Below, one piece after another: positions 20,948 to 32,342 of a DNA stretch of 64,000 nucleotides. Both the position numbers and the translations under genes were made by a program. How positions within the stretch are numbered: the stretch's first letter is position 1; each line of letters starts with the position of its first letter. Source of the DNA: Flectonema sp. DT1601. Taxonomy: Eukaryota > Euglenozoa > Diplonemea > Diplonemida > Diplonemidae. The stretch is from contig OZ025808.1 in the NCBI GenBank assembly GCA_964019425.1, forward strand, positions 992,001 through 1,056,000. Reading direction: 5' to 3'. A model generated the notes under the pieces. It was not told where the DNA came from. It saw only the letters and a program-made list of their open reading frames with translations, and made no database searches.

Positions 20948-23581
20948 ATGTTTTCAGTTATTGTAATTTTATTTCATCAAGTAGGTGTTAAAAAGATGCC
21001 TCCAACCCCATGCGGGGCATGGCAGGAACCTCGGAGGAGAGTACAGATGCAGCAACCATACCAAAGATCTCATCGAATCGCTCATCAATTCTCACCAAAA
21101 AGAGATAGAAGTCGAGCTCATGTTGAACATGGTAGTGCAGAAGCTATGGATGTCTGGGCTGGCATGCGGATGCTGCCTGCTCATATATTTAGGTTTGGAG
21201 ATACCGTAGCTGCAGCTACCACAGCAGCTCTTGCTTTAGCAATGACTACTCAAGAACCTATAAAGAGATCAGTTTTATCAACAACTGGAAAAAAGGCTGG
21301 CAGACGGGAAATCGCAATGAAGGGATGCAAAATCGCAAGCAGTGGAATTGGAAACAGCGTTCGCATATGGTGGGATGAAAAAAAGATTAGATTCCTGCAA
21401 CAGGGTGAAGCAGGGAAAAAGACTCCTAAACACGGAGGATGGAATGATAAAATCCTCCACTACCTCGACCAACCAGGATTCATTATGTCAATGAGGTGTG
21501 GTATTGGTTTACAAGATGTTTGGATAGTTAAATTCAAAGATGGTTTTGAAATACCTCTTCATAAAGACTGTATCTACAAATCAATGTATCCACAGCTTCG
21601 ATCATACCTGAGAGGAATTAATCAAGGGAAAAAACCAAAGGGTCTAGGAACTCACCTTCAAACACTGCCAGTTAACCTTCGTCTTATAGTCTCTCAATTC
21701 TTGTTTCACGGTGCGAAGCCGGGGAAGAAGGATCACCTTCAATCTTGTTTTTTAAAAGTTGCGAAGATATCGACAATCACAAAAGTAATAAAGAAATCCG
21801 GAGTTAAGACTCCAAAATTTGAAATTGAAAAACCAACCAAACAAGAAGGTGTAGAGGTGTTAAAAACTGATTTTGAAAGATCCTTAACAAACACCCCACT
21901 GTCACCAGAAGTAGTGTCTTCAGTCATGAAGTCTCTTGAGGGTGTTATCGGAAGGAGTGTAAGTTGGCAAGATATAATCAAATTATGTGGAGGTGGGGTT
22001 GGTGGTGGGATTCGATCCAATGTGTCAAAAGATAAACCTGAGAGCAACACCACAGCAGGTAGTAGCAGCACAGCTTCAAAAAGAACATCATCAATACCAA
22101 CTCTTGCTGAAAGAAGGGCATCTGCAGCAGCAGCAAGAGACAAGAAAAGTTCTGAAGATGTTGTGGTAGTGGCTGGTAAACCTCCATCATCGTCAACAAC
22201 AACCACATCGACAACTGAAGTTAAGAAAGATGACCCAGTCCAGTCAAAGTCTACTACTGTAGTCAGCTCAACGGCTACGAAGAAACAACCTGATGAAAAG
22301 ATAAAACCTGAACCCGCCTCTCCATCCAAACTTAAAGCAACAAAATTATCCGAAGATATCGTAATTAGAAGAGGTGAACGTTCTCTTCCCTTAGAAGCTT
22401 TACAAGAAGAATGTCACAGATTAACTATGCATGTTGAACACTTACAGAATACTGTAAAACATGAAGAACAACAACGTCTCTCTCTTCAAGACACGGTTAA
22501 TTGTCTTCGATGGCAAAATCATTATTCTGCTGGTTCTTCAAAGGCTACTCGAAAACGTTCGACTATTCCAAACAACTCGTACCCAATATCCATCACACTA
22601 AATTGTGTCGTATCAAAACTCAGTAGGATGTCGATACCGAATATTAAAATAACCGCATCGTCGACTGATAGTTTATTCAAACTCTCACACCAAATAGAAG
22701 ACGTAACAGGTATCCCTGCTGGAAGACAAGTTCTTGGTGTGCTTCACAATAACAGAATGAGAAGACTGCAAGATTCCAACGTTACTTCTGAAACACTTCT
22801 CAGTAATACATTACTGGGTAAGAATAAAAACAATGGTGATAACACGGTTATAGTATCGGAAAGTGGTCCTGTTACCCTAAAAATCCACTGTGGACCTAAC
22901 AGCGTATTCACCCTAAGGGCGTATCCTGATGAGAGACTTGATTCCGTCAAGGAGATGTGCGTTGAAAAAAGTAATCAAAATCTCAATCTCATGACTTTAT
23001 ATCTCAATAACGAACCTCTAAGTGTTGGTAGCAAGTCTCTTTGGGAGTATGGGATTCGGTCTGGAACGGTGTTGTTGGATTTGAGAAGATCTCATAAAAA
23101 TAATGAAAAGGAAATAAAAATTAAAATCGAGGATGAAGGGGCACCTCGAACCCTAAACATGATTGTCAAAAAGAATGAGTCCGTCGGACATGTTAAGGAA
23201 AGAATATCATCGAGGCTTCACTTGAAATCAGTTGATTTACTCCCTTCTAATGGTTTAGATTGTATTCCAGATACGGTTATTATGAGATCTATTCCTGTCT
23301 CATCTTTTGTAGCATCGCGTAATGAAACAAAAGATTCTGCTCTTCGTCTTAGTCATCACATCCACGCTGTTCATACTGCAATTGAAAGCCTGACTTCAAA
23401 CACGTCAAAATTACAAACCACTGTTAACAATATGAAAGGGGGTGGTCAAGATTCATTTGCAACACCAACAACAGCAATGTCCCCAAGTCTGATCATGGCA
23501 TCCACAAGAGACTCAGCTAGTCATGTAATAAATAGCCTGACACAACTGGAACCTGTTCTGGATGTTGTCAGGAAATCTTAG
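20948..23581 (+). CDS. large protein with coiled coil and three ubiquitin-like regions
   Basis: The frame codes for 877 residues. From about 115 to 290 there is a conserved-looking globular part (VRIWWDEKKIRF, IWIVKF-like segments) that I do not recognise. About 355-470 is low-complexity Ser/Thr/Ala. About 479-530 is a coiled coil (LEALQEECHRLTMHVEHLQN). About 548-790 carries up to three successive ubiquitin-like folds (for example VTLKIHCGPNSVFTLRAYPDERL, shortened here to its ends VTLKI...DERL, and KIKIEDEG...VGHVKERISSR). No membrane segment is seen. The start is uncertain: ATG at 20,948 gives a hydrophobic then Arg-rich beginning, and ATG at 20,996 is also possible. The first 60 residues look unlike the rest and could be out-of-frame leader. 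It parallels the multi-ubiquitin-like protein at 912. Confidence 0.75.
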   Translation: MFSVIVILFHQVGVKKMPPTPCGAWQEPRRRVQMQQPYQRSHRIAHQFSPKRDRSRAHVEHGSAEAMDVWAGMRMLPAHIFRFGDTVAAATTAALALAMTTQEPIKRSVLSTTGKKAGRREIAMKGCKIASSGIGNSVRIWWDEKKIRFLQQGEAGKKTPKHGGWNDKILHYLDQPGFIMSMRCGIGLQDVWIVKFKDGFEIPLHKDCIYKSMYPQLRSYLRGINQGKKPKGLGTHLQTLPVNLRLIVSQFLFHGAKPGKKDHLQSCFLKVAKISTITKVIKKSGVKTPKFEIEKPTKQEGVEVLKTDFERSLTNTPLSPEVVSSVMKSLEGVIGRSVSWQDIIKLCGGGVGGGIRSNVSKDKPESNTTAGSSSTASKRTSSIPTLAERRASAAAARDKKSSEDVVVVAGKPPSSSTTTTSTTEVKKDDPVQSKSTTVVSSTATKKQPDEKIKPEPASPSKLKATKLSEDIVIRRGERSLPLEALQEECHRLTMHVEHLQNTVKHEEQQRLSLQDTVNCLRWQNHYSAGSSKATRKRSTIPNNSYPISITLNCVVSKLSRMSIPNIKITASSTDSLFKLSHQIEDVTGIPAGRQVLGVLHNNRMRRLQDSNVTSETLLSNTLLGKNKNNGDNTVIVSESGPVTLKIHCGPNSVFTLRAYPDERLDSVKEMCVEKSNQNLNLMTLYLNNEPLSVGSKSLWEYGIRSGTVLLDLRRSHKNNEKEIKIKIEDEGAPRTLNMIVKKNESVGHVKERISSRLHLKSVDLLPSNGLDCIPDTVIMRSIPVSSFVASRNETKDSALRLSHHIHAVHTAIESLTSNTSKLQTTVNNMKGGGQDSFATPTTAMSPSLIMASTRDSASHVINSLTQLEPVLDVVRKS

Positions 23582-23958
23582 TTTAATTGTACCTTATAAA
23601 ACCAGTAGTATTTTTTTTTTTTTTTTTTGTAACTGATTCTTATGGTCACGACTTATTTCCCCGTGCGACAGGATTCTGTCTGCGTTCAATAAGGCTTCAT
23701 CTGAATGGTTTTTTTTTTTTTTTTTTTTTGTAAAACACTTTTTTTTGTATCTCCATCTAATTTTTTTTAATTTATATTTTTTTTTAACGTTTTTACTCAT
23801 TGTATTAATTGGTTAGTTCTTTCTTTTGTCTCATAAGTTGAGTGTCTACTGACACTGTTTTGAAATTTTTCAATAATTTTTTTTTTTTCATTTTTTTTTT
23901 TTTTTTTTTTTCAGGATTACCACGCAAAGAAAAAACAACAAAAAAGAAAAAAAAGAAA
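23582..23958. other. intergenic spacer with T tracts and element end
   Basis: T runs of 15-20 bases dominate. At 23,688-23,708 the sequence AATAAGGCTTCATCTGAATGG equals the right end of the inverted-end element at 36,277; its left end is not clear. TTTTTTTCAG ending at 23,914 is the likely acceptor for the next gene. Confidence 0.5.
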
Positions 23959-25164
23959 ATGGGTGTCTTTGACGTGGGTGAAAAAACTCAGTGGGGCAGC
24001 GTCTTATATTCTTTAATGAGAATTGATGCTTCGTATCCAAACAGCACTTCCGTCACTGTGGAAGAGGTGTCGTTGTTAGGAGTGATATTAGTATTGGGAA
24101 TACTGTATATTAGATTGTGCATAAGGCATGCGATAGGACTTTTTAAAGGATCATTTTTTTCATTGACACCCATAGTAGTATTGTTGGCGGTGGTAGGCAT
24201 TAGCGCAGACTTAGTAAACAACAGACTCGGTGCTTATAATTTATCAATTCAGAGACTTGATCACATTCCTGAGGTGGATGGTTCGGCAGCTACTCCGGAA
24301 TTATTTTTGAGTGATTTCAAAGGACAAGCATTCGTAGCTCATAATGTCCTCACTGAAGAAGAATTAAAATTATGGCATCCGAAGGAACTGTCAAAGGCGT
24401 TTAAAGGGAACACAGCTGCGATGCAAATGGGGAACGTTGAACAAGGGAACGCTGACTATGGAACTTTTGCTTTGGATGAGTTTTATGATAATATTGAAAA
24501 CGACGAATGGGTTGCTGCACATTCATCAAACGGAAACCCACCATATCTTGCTGAAGAAAACAACATTCTACGTCAAGGAGATCCTGCTTACATGGAGCAT
24601 ATTTCTGATATTTTTGAGCGTACTCTCGTAAGAAGAAATGATAGTCGATTTCACTTTACTGATACTTGGATTTGGGCAGGTCCGAAAGGTTCGAAAACTG
24701 GTCTTCACATGGACTGGGATCCTACTAATTTATTACATCAACTTTATGGTAAAAAGACAATTTGGTTATTCCACCCGTCTGATACTCAATTTTGTTATCC
24801 GAGTGAAAAGTATGATTTGGGAGCGACTATTGCGGAAGTCGATCCCTTTGAACCAGATTTTAATAAATTTCCTGACTATGTTAAAGCTAAAGCCTACAAA
24901 GTATCATTAAAACCTGGTGATGTAATTCAAGTACCTGCAGGGTGGATGCACTACGTTGCTTGTGAAACCACCGCATGCATCTCTCTCTCAGGACGTTCAT
25001 TTGATTTTGGTCAAACCATAACTTCTCTTCCAGGTATCGCTGGTGCAGTTTTACACCGTTTTGGACTCTACGGTGGAGGTTCTACCTCCGGATATGTAGA
25101 AACTAGTGCAGTAAAAAGACTGGCAAACATCTCTTGGTACAGACCTGGAGAGGAATATAACTAA
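23959..25164 (+). CDS. membrane-anchored JmjC/cupin-8 type 2-oxoglutarate oxygenase
   Basis: Predicted Fe(II)/2-oxoglutarate-dependent hydroxylase or demethylase of 401 residues. The metal triad is seen as His250-x-Asp252 (GLHMDWDP) and His331 (PAGWMHYV); Lys in YGKKTIWLFHP would bind 2-oxoglutarate. Two hydrophobic segments at about 35-52 and 66-85 anchor it, placing the catalytic part in the ER/Golgi lumen or the cytosol. N-sites such as NDS and NLS are present. The frame is open upstream to 23,842, but that leader codes for a poly-Phe/poly-Lys stretch made of homopolymers and includes the CAG acceptor at 23,914, so I start at the ATG at 23,959. Its substrate, protein or otherwise, cannot be told. 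Confidence 0.85.
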   Translation: MGVFDVGEKTQWGSVLYSLMRIDASYPNSTSVTVEEVSLLGVILVLGILYIRLCIRHAIGLFKGSFFSLTPIVVLLAVVGISADLVNNRLGAYNLSIQRLDHIPEVDGSAATPELFLSDFKGQAFVAHNVLTEEELKLWHPKELSKAFKGNTAAMQMGNVEQGNADYGTFALDEFYDNIENDEWVAAHSSNGNPPYLAEENNILRQGDPAYMEHISDIFERTLVRRNDSRFHFTDTWIWAGPKGSKTGLHMDWDPTNLLHQLYGKKTIWLFHPSDTQFCYPSEKYDLGATIAEVDPFEPDFNKFPDYVKAKAYKVSLKPGDVIQVPAGWMHYVACETTACISLSGRSFDFGQTITSLPGIAGAVLHRFGLYGGGSTSGYVETSAVKRLANISWYRPGEEYN

Positions 25165-25696
25165 AAAAAAAAAAAAAAAAAAAGGGGTGAGTGGTTTATT
25201 AGTAGGAAAATATTATGTGAATCCTTTATGGTCATACAGATGAACAGAAATAAATTGCTTCATCGATATAAGGTTTTTAAAAAAAAAATAAAAAAAAATA
25301 GATAAAAAAAAAATAAAAAGATTTGGAGAGAGCTGTGCCATTCCATTGCCAGCAATAGTCTCTACTAAGCGTTGGAAAAGCAATTTTAGATATGGTTTTT
25401 TTTTTTTTTTTTTTTGTTTCACTGGTTTCTCAGCTTTCCCAGGAATCATTATCACTGTGAGTGAGTTTCCTGTTTTTTTCTTAAAAAAAAATTATTTTCA
25501 ATCACGTAAAATCTAATTTTGATGGTTGTATCGCTGTTGCTGTATCCGCCTACAAAGTATATGTCCCTCCAAAAAAAAAAAAAAAAAAACAACAACAACC
25601 TGATTTTGGAATGTCACTGTAGTCAAAGTATATTCCTATACAGCTTCATCACCTTATAACAAAAAAAAAAAAAAAAAAAACTCGTAATAATAAAAA
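25165..25696. other. intergenic spacer, A/T tracts
   Basis: No gene seen. A and T homopolymers and an acceptor-like TTCCTATACAG (ends 25,642) upstream of the next gene. Confidence 0.6.
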
Positions 25697-26803
25697 ATGG
25701 TTGGACAAATGAGATCAACTCGCAGCAGGAGAACGGACCCAACTGACATTGCAGGAACACCGTGGGCTCGTAGTGTTAACAAGCTTGAGTTAGGAGATGA
25801 GCTTAATTTGTTTAGAGAATTTATGTCTTTGCAAGAAGATGAAGAAGACCATAGACAGATCATATCTAAGCGAATTCAAATGGCAGTCACTCGATTTGAT
25901 TCAAATTCGACAGTCAAACCTTGCGGAGAGTATGGTTATGGAATGTCGAGATTCGCTGCTGATTTAGATTTGGTTGCAGAGGTTTTTGATGGCAACATTG
26001 ATGATCTGGCAATCGAGCTTGTTGAACAAAACTCATGGGAACACCGTATGGAAATTACAATCGTATCGAAGGAGCCTTCATTCTTACGTTTGAGAGTAAC
26101 AATTGGCGACGATCAGACTGTGTTTGTCAACCTAACGGTATCAAACGAAATTAGAACTGTTCAAAGAAAAACTGCAACCACGATGAGAAACTTGTTGCAG
26201 GGAATGCCAAACGTCGCAAGCGCTTCCTTCGCATTGGAATTTATAATGAAATCAGCTTTGACTGAACAGTTTAATAAATTATCACTTTTCCTTATTGTTA
26301 TTGGATACGCTCAAAGTATTGGACCTGAATCTATTGAAGACGGGGGTGAGTTTCTATTATCATTCATGCACTACATGAGTAAGACATTTGATCCTGCCAC
26401 CACTGCTGTTGATGTTACTCGTGGTGGAATGATAGCGAGATCATCGCAGTATGAAAAAGCTAGTTTGGTGGTAATCCATCCCGTGACAGGTGAAAATCTA
26501 ACTCAAGAATGTGATTCTCTTTCTGTAATTAGAATTAAAATGACGATGCATTGTGTTTCACAAATGGAAGTAGCTGAGCGAGAGCTTAAGCGATTAGCAG
26601 AAGTTACTTCTGATAAACCTCGTACTGTACTATCAACGGTTATCGCATATCATGAGTACTGGCCGAGATCATTCAAACTTAATAGATCAAGAAAGCTTAG
26701 AGGTAAAGACCTAGCATCACTGAGAAGTAGTATTAGCATAACATCACAATCACACTTATCCATGAGTGACGAAAGTTCATCGCAGCAATCATCACAGCAG
26801 TGA
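25697..26803 (+). CDS. divergent nucleotidyltransferase of the poly(A)/poly(U) polymerase superfamily
   Basis: A 368-residue protein. YGYGMSRFAADLDLV (about 78-92) matches the glycine-rich loop and first two metal-binding Asp (D89, D91) of the Pol-beta-type fold. A PAP-associated-like region follows: EFLLSFMHYMSKTFDP and LVVIHPVTGENLTQ, equivalent to the usual DP..N block. The third carboxylate strand appears as VFVNLTVSN with Asn145 where an Asp is expected, so activity may be lost or altered. The C-terminal 40 residues are Ser-rich. No zinc finger or RNA-binding domain is visible. Family call moderate; role in RNA tailing is inferred from the family. Confidence 0.65.
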   Translation: MVGQMRSTRSRRTDPTDIAGTPWARSVNKLELGDELNLFREFMSLQEDEEDHRQIISKRIQMAVTRFDSNSTVKPCGEYGYGMSRFAADLDLVAEVFDGNIDDLAIELVEQNSWEHRMEITIVSKEPSFLRLRVTIGDDQTVFVNLTVSNEIRTVQRKTATTMRNLLQGMPNVASASFALEFIMKSALTEQFNKLSLFLIVIGYAQSIGPESIEDGGEFLLSFMHYMSKTFDPATTAVDVTRGGMIARSSQYEKASLVVIHPVTGENLTQECDSLSVIRIKMTMHCVSQMEVAERELKRLAEVTSDKPRTVLSTVIAYHEYWPRSFKLNRSRKLRGKDLASLRSSISITSQSHLSMSDESSSQQSSQQ

Positions 26804-29761
26804 GATCCTTATGGAAGATTGTCTTTATCCCATTTTCTCATCTATGACGTTACAACCTCATAGGGAATACAGGCATTGGCGTGTCGCCGCCGTTGCACTA
26901 CTACTCTCTTCTCCGATAGTTCTAACCTTTTAATTTAATTGCTTAACAATCTTGATTGAGTGTGTCATGTCAACAAATTAATTTATTTTTGTTTGATGTT
27001 GAACCTCCATGAAACCTAAGCCATCGTGTTTGAATTTCTGCAGAACCCTTGCAAAAAAATGTGTTCAGATTAAGCTACAATGGGAATGGACTTCTCTTGT
27101 TTTTTTTAATTAATCTGTGTTGGTTTTTGCAAAGGTATTTTTAAAAAAAGAAAAAAATTAATTAATTTAAAAAAAAACATCAACGTGAAACTACTTGGCG
27201 AGTAAGGCGCGTTTAGTTCAAAGTCGAGGCCAAAAAAAAGGCGACTTGCGACACGTGATACTCCTTCGTTTCCCTTAGTTTCTTTTAATTTTTTTTTTTT
27301 TTTTTTTAAATAATTATTATCTTAACTGATCACAACCAAAAAAATGAAGGAAAAAAAAAAAAAAAAAAAAATAATAAGAAAAAAACTAATAACAAATGCC
27401 AACGAATATCATTTTCCGATTTTTTTGATAACAGCTAGCGTGTAGATGCTTCCAAGTTACTATTTTACATGAGTTCTTGGCTTTAACAGATTTTGTTTGT
27501 TCACAGAGAGAAGCCTTTGTTCGCCGTTAGACAAGGTTCGTTGAACGAAATCCTTGTAGCTGCGAATTAATTTTTTAATTCTTTTTTTGTGTTCAATTCC
27601 ACTCTATCTCCTACATCGTGATTCGCACATAAAAGGAAAAATGAATAGAAAAAAAAAAACTATAATATTTTTTTTTTTATTTATTTTCTGAAATTGTTGT
27701 TGTTCCTCTCGTATGTTCCATCCTTTTTTCTTTTTCTGTTTTTCCCCAAAAAAAAAAAAATGCAATATCAAAATACCCACCTGTGGAAAACAAGACAACC
27801 TCGTCTTTTTTTTTTTTTAAATTATTAAAAATCTCCCTCTTTTTTTTCCCCTCTTCCTGTCGTGGAAGATTCCTGTACATCAAAAAAAAAAAAAAAAAAA
27901 AAAAATACATTTCGACGAAGATATAATCTTCCGTAGTCAATTAAAAGGACGGAAATACGGCCGATACTGGGCGGGATACGTATCTAATCGAGTTTTATTG
28001 CTGTTTTAAGACGGTGGATACTTGTTTTTCTCAATACTGCTTCCCTCTCAACGTACTTCCTGTTTCCGAGACCCTTAGACAGAGGAATTGTTATTGTTAT
28101 TCCCTTTCTAAAAGAATTCCCTCTCACAAAAAAAAAAAAAAAATCCCTTGGCGATTTATTTCTTCATAGGTCTCTGAAAAAAAAAAAAAATTAAAAAAAA
28201 AAAAAAAAGTTTTATAATCTCTCCCGGTTTTCCGTGCTAACTTATGCCTGCATTGATCAAAAGACAAAAGACAAAAACTTTCTTGATATTGACGCTTTGT
28301 TTTCATTCCCTTTTTGGTTCACTCAATGTTGCAACACAAACAAACGGGAGGGTCTGTGCTTAGCTGCGTTCTGTTAGTTTTGTCTTTGAGATTTTCTTTT
28401 GTTCGATTTCTGTATATTCGCAGGTCCTCTCACTCCGTCCTTTCGCACCATTCTTTAACCGGTGCTTCTGCATTTTTTGTTTTCAATTCATAACTCACCA
28501 TTATCTTTTTTTTTTTTTTTTTTGTTCTTTTCAAGAATAAAAAAAAAAACAAAAAAAAAAAAAAAAAAAAAAAATTATGTTAAAAATTTGATTAATAATA
28601 ATAGTTTTAAAAAAAAATTTTTTAAAAAAAAATAAGAGATAATTGTAAGTTTTCCTCTCAACATATTCCGAGGACGAGGTTGTGTCTACAGGTGACCCAC
28701 ATTGTTTTCAACTCATTTATGGGTTTGTCCCCTTATTTCTCTCTTTTCTTTTTAACTGGTTACAAGAGAAAGCTTTCAAAACCTAAGAAAGCGTTGATAG
28801 GCTGAGCTGTGTTTTGCGTATCTGGAGAAAAGGCTTAACAACTGTCCTTTGTCTTTTCGGGAGCTTTGGTGGGGGTGACTTCGATACCGCTGCTTCATGG
28901 TCCTTTACACAGCAATGCTTGTCGATATTTTTTCTTTCAAAAATAAATAAAAAAAATAGTTCAACTTCTTGACCAAGAAATTAGGAAAGAGGAGAAAACA
29001 AAATATATTTTTTATTTTATTTTTTATTTTTTTCTTTTTAAACCCCTTTTTTTTGGGTCTGAAAGCGGCCAGGAATGATGTAGTTCGCTGCTTTACACGT
29101 TTCGATTTAATTATTTTTTTTAAAAAAAATTCATTTTATTCCATCATCGGTATCTCAATATTTTTTATACACCACCATTGATTTTATCTTCCTAAGGTAG
29201 AGTCTTATTTATTTATTTATCTATAAAAAGATTTTTGCTACATTTTTTTGGTATTATTATAAACGACCTTATCTAGCTCTAGGGGTATGCATATGCAGCC
29301 CCTGTATCCCCCACACTTCAGTCGCCACCTCTCTACATTCCTATCGCGGGAGTGGTGATCAATTTTTAAGGATAGTCTTAAGTTTTCATATTGTAAGGAT
29401 TTTTTTTCTTTTTTTTTTTTTTACATTCACATTTTACTTTTAAAGTTACACAAACAATGACTGCGGGTAGGTATGTGGATTACACTCTCTTATGAAAACT
29501 TTACTTTGTAACATTTCGATTCTAATTGAGTTGTTCTATTTAATGTTATTTTTTTTATGATTACAGGTAACATCTTTATCGATATTCGTTTTCGTGTCCT
29601 GATGGTAGAAGTATCTGTCATAGCAGGCAGTGAATACTACAGGCGGACTCATCTCTGAGGTGAGACACTGGTCAAGACGACATTGGTGTCTTTTTTATTC
29701 ATCGCTTGGGATGATGAAATAAAATTTAATTCAAAAAAAAAAAAAAAAAAAGAAAAAATAA
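26804..29761. other. 3-kb gene-free AT-rich region
   Basis: No protein or RNA gene that I can support. A and T tracts throughout. A small palindrome-centred hairpin lies at about 29,280 (AGGGG...TGCATATGCA...CCCCT). Several CAG acceptor-like sites (ATGATTACAG near 29,569, AATACTACAG near 29,642) precede the next gene. Confidence 0.55.
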
Positions 29762-30871
29762 ATGAATAATCTATACAGAAGCACTGTGCTAACCAAACCC
29801 TTTGTGAAACACGAGTTAAGTCGATTCCAGTTGGATGACTTCATTAAAAAATCGAATTGGAAGGAAGCGAGTCTAGAAGTGGCAACTGCAGTGTGCGTGC
29901 AAGGTCTTTCCATGAGAGTTTCTCATATGAACTTGTTCGAATCGATTTTTAAAAAATATCAACAAAAACCAAACGAATCTTTATTATCAATGATTGCGAA
30001 CTGTGTTGTGGAAGCGAAAGCAGAGCATCGTCAAGTACTTTTACCGATTATAACCAAAGCGATCAAAGAATTTATTCCAAACTCCACTACACAAAATTCT
30101 GTATACGTAGATTTATGTCATGCCGCAGATCCATCAACGTCATTCAATTATAATATAATTCGTCTTATATCTCCTGCTCAACTTGAGAACGATCGCCTCT
30201 CACGACTGTGTCACCTTCTCGGTAAGACACCAAAACATGAACTTTGCAACGATCAGATCAGTACCTTAGAAACACAACTGCTAGTTAGACGATTTGAAAA
30301 CTTCAATACAACGGACGTTGGGTTAGCGTTATGGGGAGCATCTAAGCTCCGATTCTCACAAGACATATTCAAACACGGCTGTGAACAACACGTTCATAAT
30401 TTCCCGAACTGTTCGATTCCGTATTCTTTTTTATGCAGTAATTTTCTAAACAGCTGCAACGCTGTTGGCTATTGCTCTGAAGATGTCTTGGATGAGATTC
30501 GACTTTTTATATTAAAAAGAGGGATGACGAAATGGAAATTACAACACATTTTATCGTTAATTACATTCGCTGCAGCGCTACCTGAGGATAGACGACCGCA
30601 TGTAGTTCTGTATGCCATTGAAGAAGAATTCGCTCGGCGGGAAGAACAAGGAGAAGACTTTGCTCACTATGTATGTCAGAGAATAATGCCATCATGGAAC
30701 AAGGCTTGGCATGATCACACAATGCCACGAACGTTGGGGAGACTCACAGCAAAGCGACAGGCTGAAATAGGAGAACAAAATCGATTAGTAGCTTCGATGA
30801 TACAAAGTAATGCGCGCAGACCAAATCCAAACCCCGACCCACTTATACCGTTCGAAAGGCTTCCCAAGTGA
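29762..30871 (+). CDS. all-helical protein, possibly organelle RNA-binding repeat type
   Basis: A 369-residue, mostly alpha-helical protein. The segment TDVGLALWGASKLRF (about 178-192) resembles the repeat core of FASTK/RAP/OPR-type organelle RNA-binding proteins (DLANLLWALAKL), and other parts (LLSMIANCVVEAKAEHRQ, LQHILSLITFAAALP) have similar helical-hairpin spacing. The basic N-terminus could serve as a mitochondrial presequence. The Pro/Asn-rich end (NPNPDP) is unstructured. No RAP domain is seen. It is separated by only about 100 bases from the TPR gene that follows. Assignment is tentative; that it is a real gene is more certain. Confidence 0.6.
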   Translation: MNNLYRSTVLTKPFVKHELSRFQLDDFIKKSNWKEASLEVATAVCVQGLSMRVSHMNLFESIFKKYQQKPNESLLSMIANCVVEAKAEHRQVLLPIITKAIKEFIPNSTTQNSVYVDLCHAADPSTSFNYNIIRLISPAQLENDRLSRLCHLLGKTPKHELCNDQISTLETQLLVRRFENFNTTDVGLALWGASKLRFSQDIFKHGCEQHVHNFPNCSIPYSFLCSNFLNSCNAVGYCSEDVLDEIRLFILKRGMTKWKLQHILSLITFAAALPEDRRPHVVLYAIEEEFARREEQGEDFAHYVCQRIMPSWNKAWHDHTMPRTLGRLTAKRQAEIGEQNRLVASMIQSNARRPNPNPDPLIPFERLPK

Positions 30872-30976
30872 TTCATTGTGTTTTTTCCAAGCTTTTTTTT
30901 TTTTTTTTTTTTTTTTTTTGTTTCATTCTCCTTCCATTCAGTTTTTTTTTCTAACAGGAATTCACAATCTGCAAAG

Positions 30977-32309
30977 ATGACAAAAGCGGGCAGAATAAGA
31001 ACAGAGTCGATGATAGATCGGGTATGGAGGGTTTTTTATTTATTGAAAACCATATCAAAAAAAAAAGGAACATTAAAAAAAAACAAAAAAAAAAAAAACA
31101 GCTTGGAAGAAAGCCGCTCTCAGAAGGGTTCGAACTATGGGACAGAGACTACATGTTGGGAGCATTGAGATTATTCCAATGCAAGTTGGAAGTAGCACCT
31201 CCTTTTGAGGTGGCAGCATGCTTGGATGCCGTTGGTGACATTCTAGTGGGTATTGAGGTGCGTGGAGTTTATATCAATATTTTCTATTTAAAAAAATAAA
31301 ATAAAATAAAATCAAACACTGAAAAAAAAAAACATCAACAACAGGAACTCGATGAAGCACAAGAACACTACAACCAAGCTGTCGACAAGTACTCCATGAT
31401 TAACAAAATAATGCTTTCTGAACTGATGAAGTGCAAGGCACTTGAACTTCAAGAATCAAAGGGACCAGACGCAGCCTTGGAACAAGTTGACAAGACTCTC
31501 GCAGCTTTCGACACCAGAGCATCGGAAGGAAAGACTGGAGAGGATTTATTGGGAGAATACAAAAGCCAGGGTGCTGCTGTTGGTAGACTGTACCAATACA
31601 GAGCAGAACTCTTGGCCAGTTCCAAGAGATTTGATGAGGCCTTGACTGCAATTGATATGGCAGTCGCCCTCAGCTGTGATCGTATTCACATCTCTCACGG
31701 AATTAAAGGAGATATCCTAATGGAGCTTGAGAAAGATGATGACGCTATAGTTGCTTATGAAGCAGCCATCACTGCCCGTCCGTTATTCGTAGCGGCATTT
31801 GAGTCTCTTGCCAAGGCATACCGTTCAGGTGGTAAGGATAGTAAGGCTTTAGATATTATTGACAAGGCACTTGAAATACACCCAAAGGCTGTTCTCATCA
31901 GAGACAAGGCATTCGTATTGTCAAACATGAAACGTGATGACGACGCGTTATCAATGTTAGACGCTGCTATTAAGAGTCCTCCACATGAAGAAACTGAAAC
32001 TCTCAGCGCCTTTGGAGGCAGCGCTTCTTCCTCAACTTTGTTAAAGGCAAAGGCAGCGATTCTCGCTGACCTTCAACGCTACGAGGAGGCTAACAAGGAA
32101 CTGGCTATCATCCTGGAATCAGATCCTGAAGAAGAAGAAGCAGTATTAATGCGTAAGGACATATACATTACTCTCGCACGAGAATACCTTGGAAACAATG
32201 AGATTCCTCAGTACCTCGATTCACTTGTGGCAAAGGTTCTCGAAAGCAAGCCTGATGCTCCGATCTGTATGTTGGTTATATTCTTAATAGGTTGTTCTTT
32301 TGGAAGGGG

Positions 32310-32342
<33 letters not shown>

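Noticed and set aside
21739-22329. 196-codon minus-strand frame rich in Val, Leu and Ser
   Set aside because: Mirror of the low-complexity Ser/Thr region of the large ubiquitin-like gene on the + strand.
23842-23958. N-terminal extension of the JmjC protein
   Set aside because: It consists of translated T and A tracts and contains the likely acceptor CAG.
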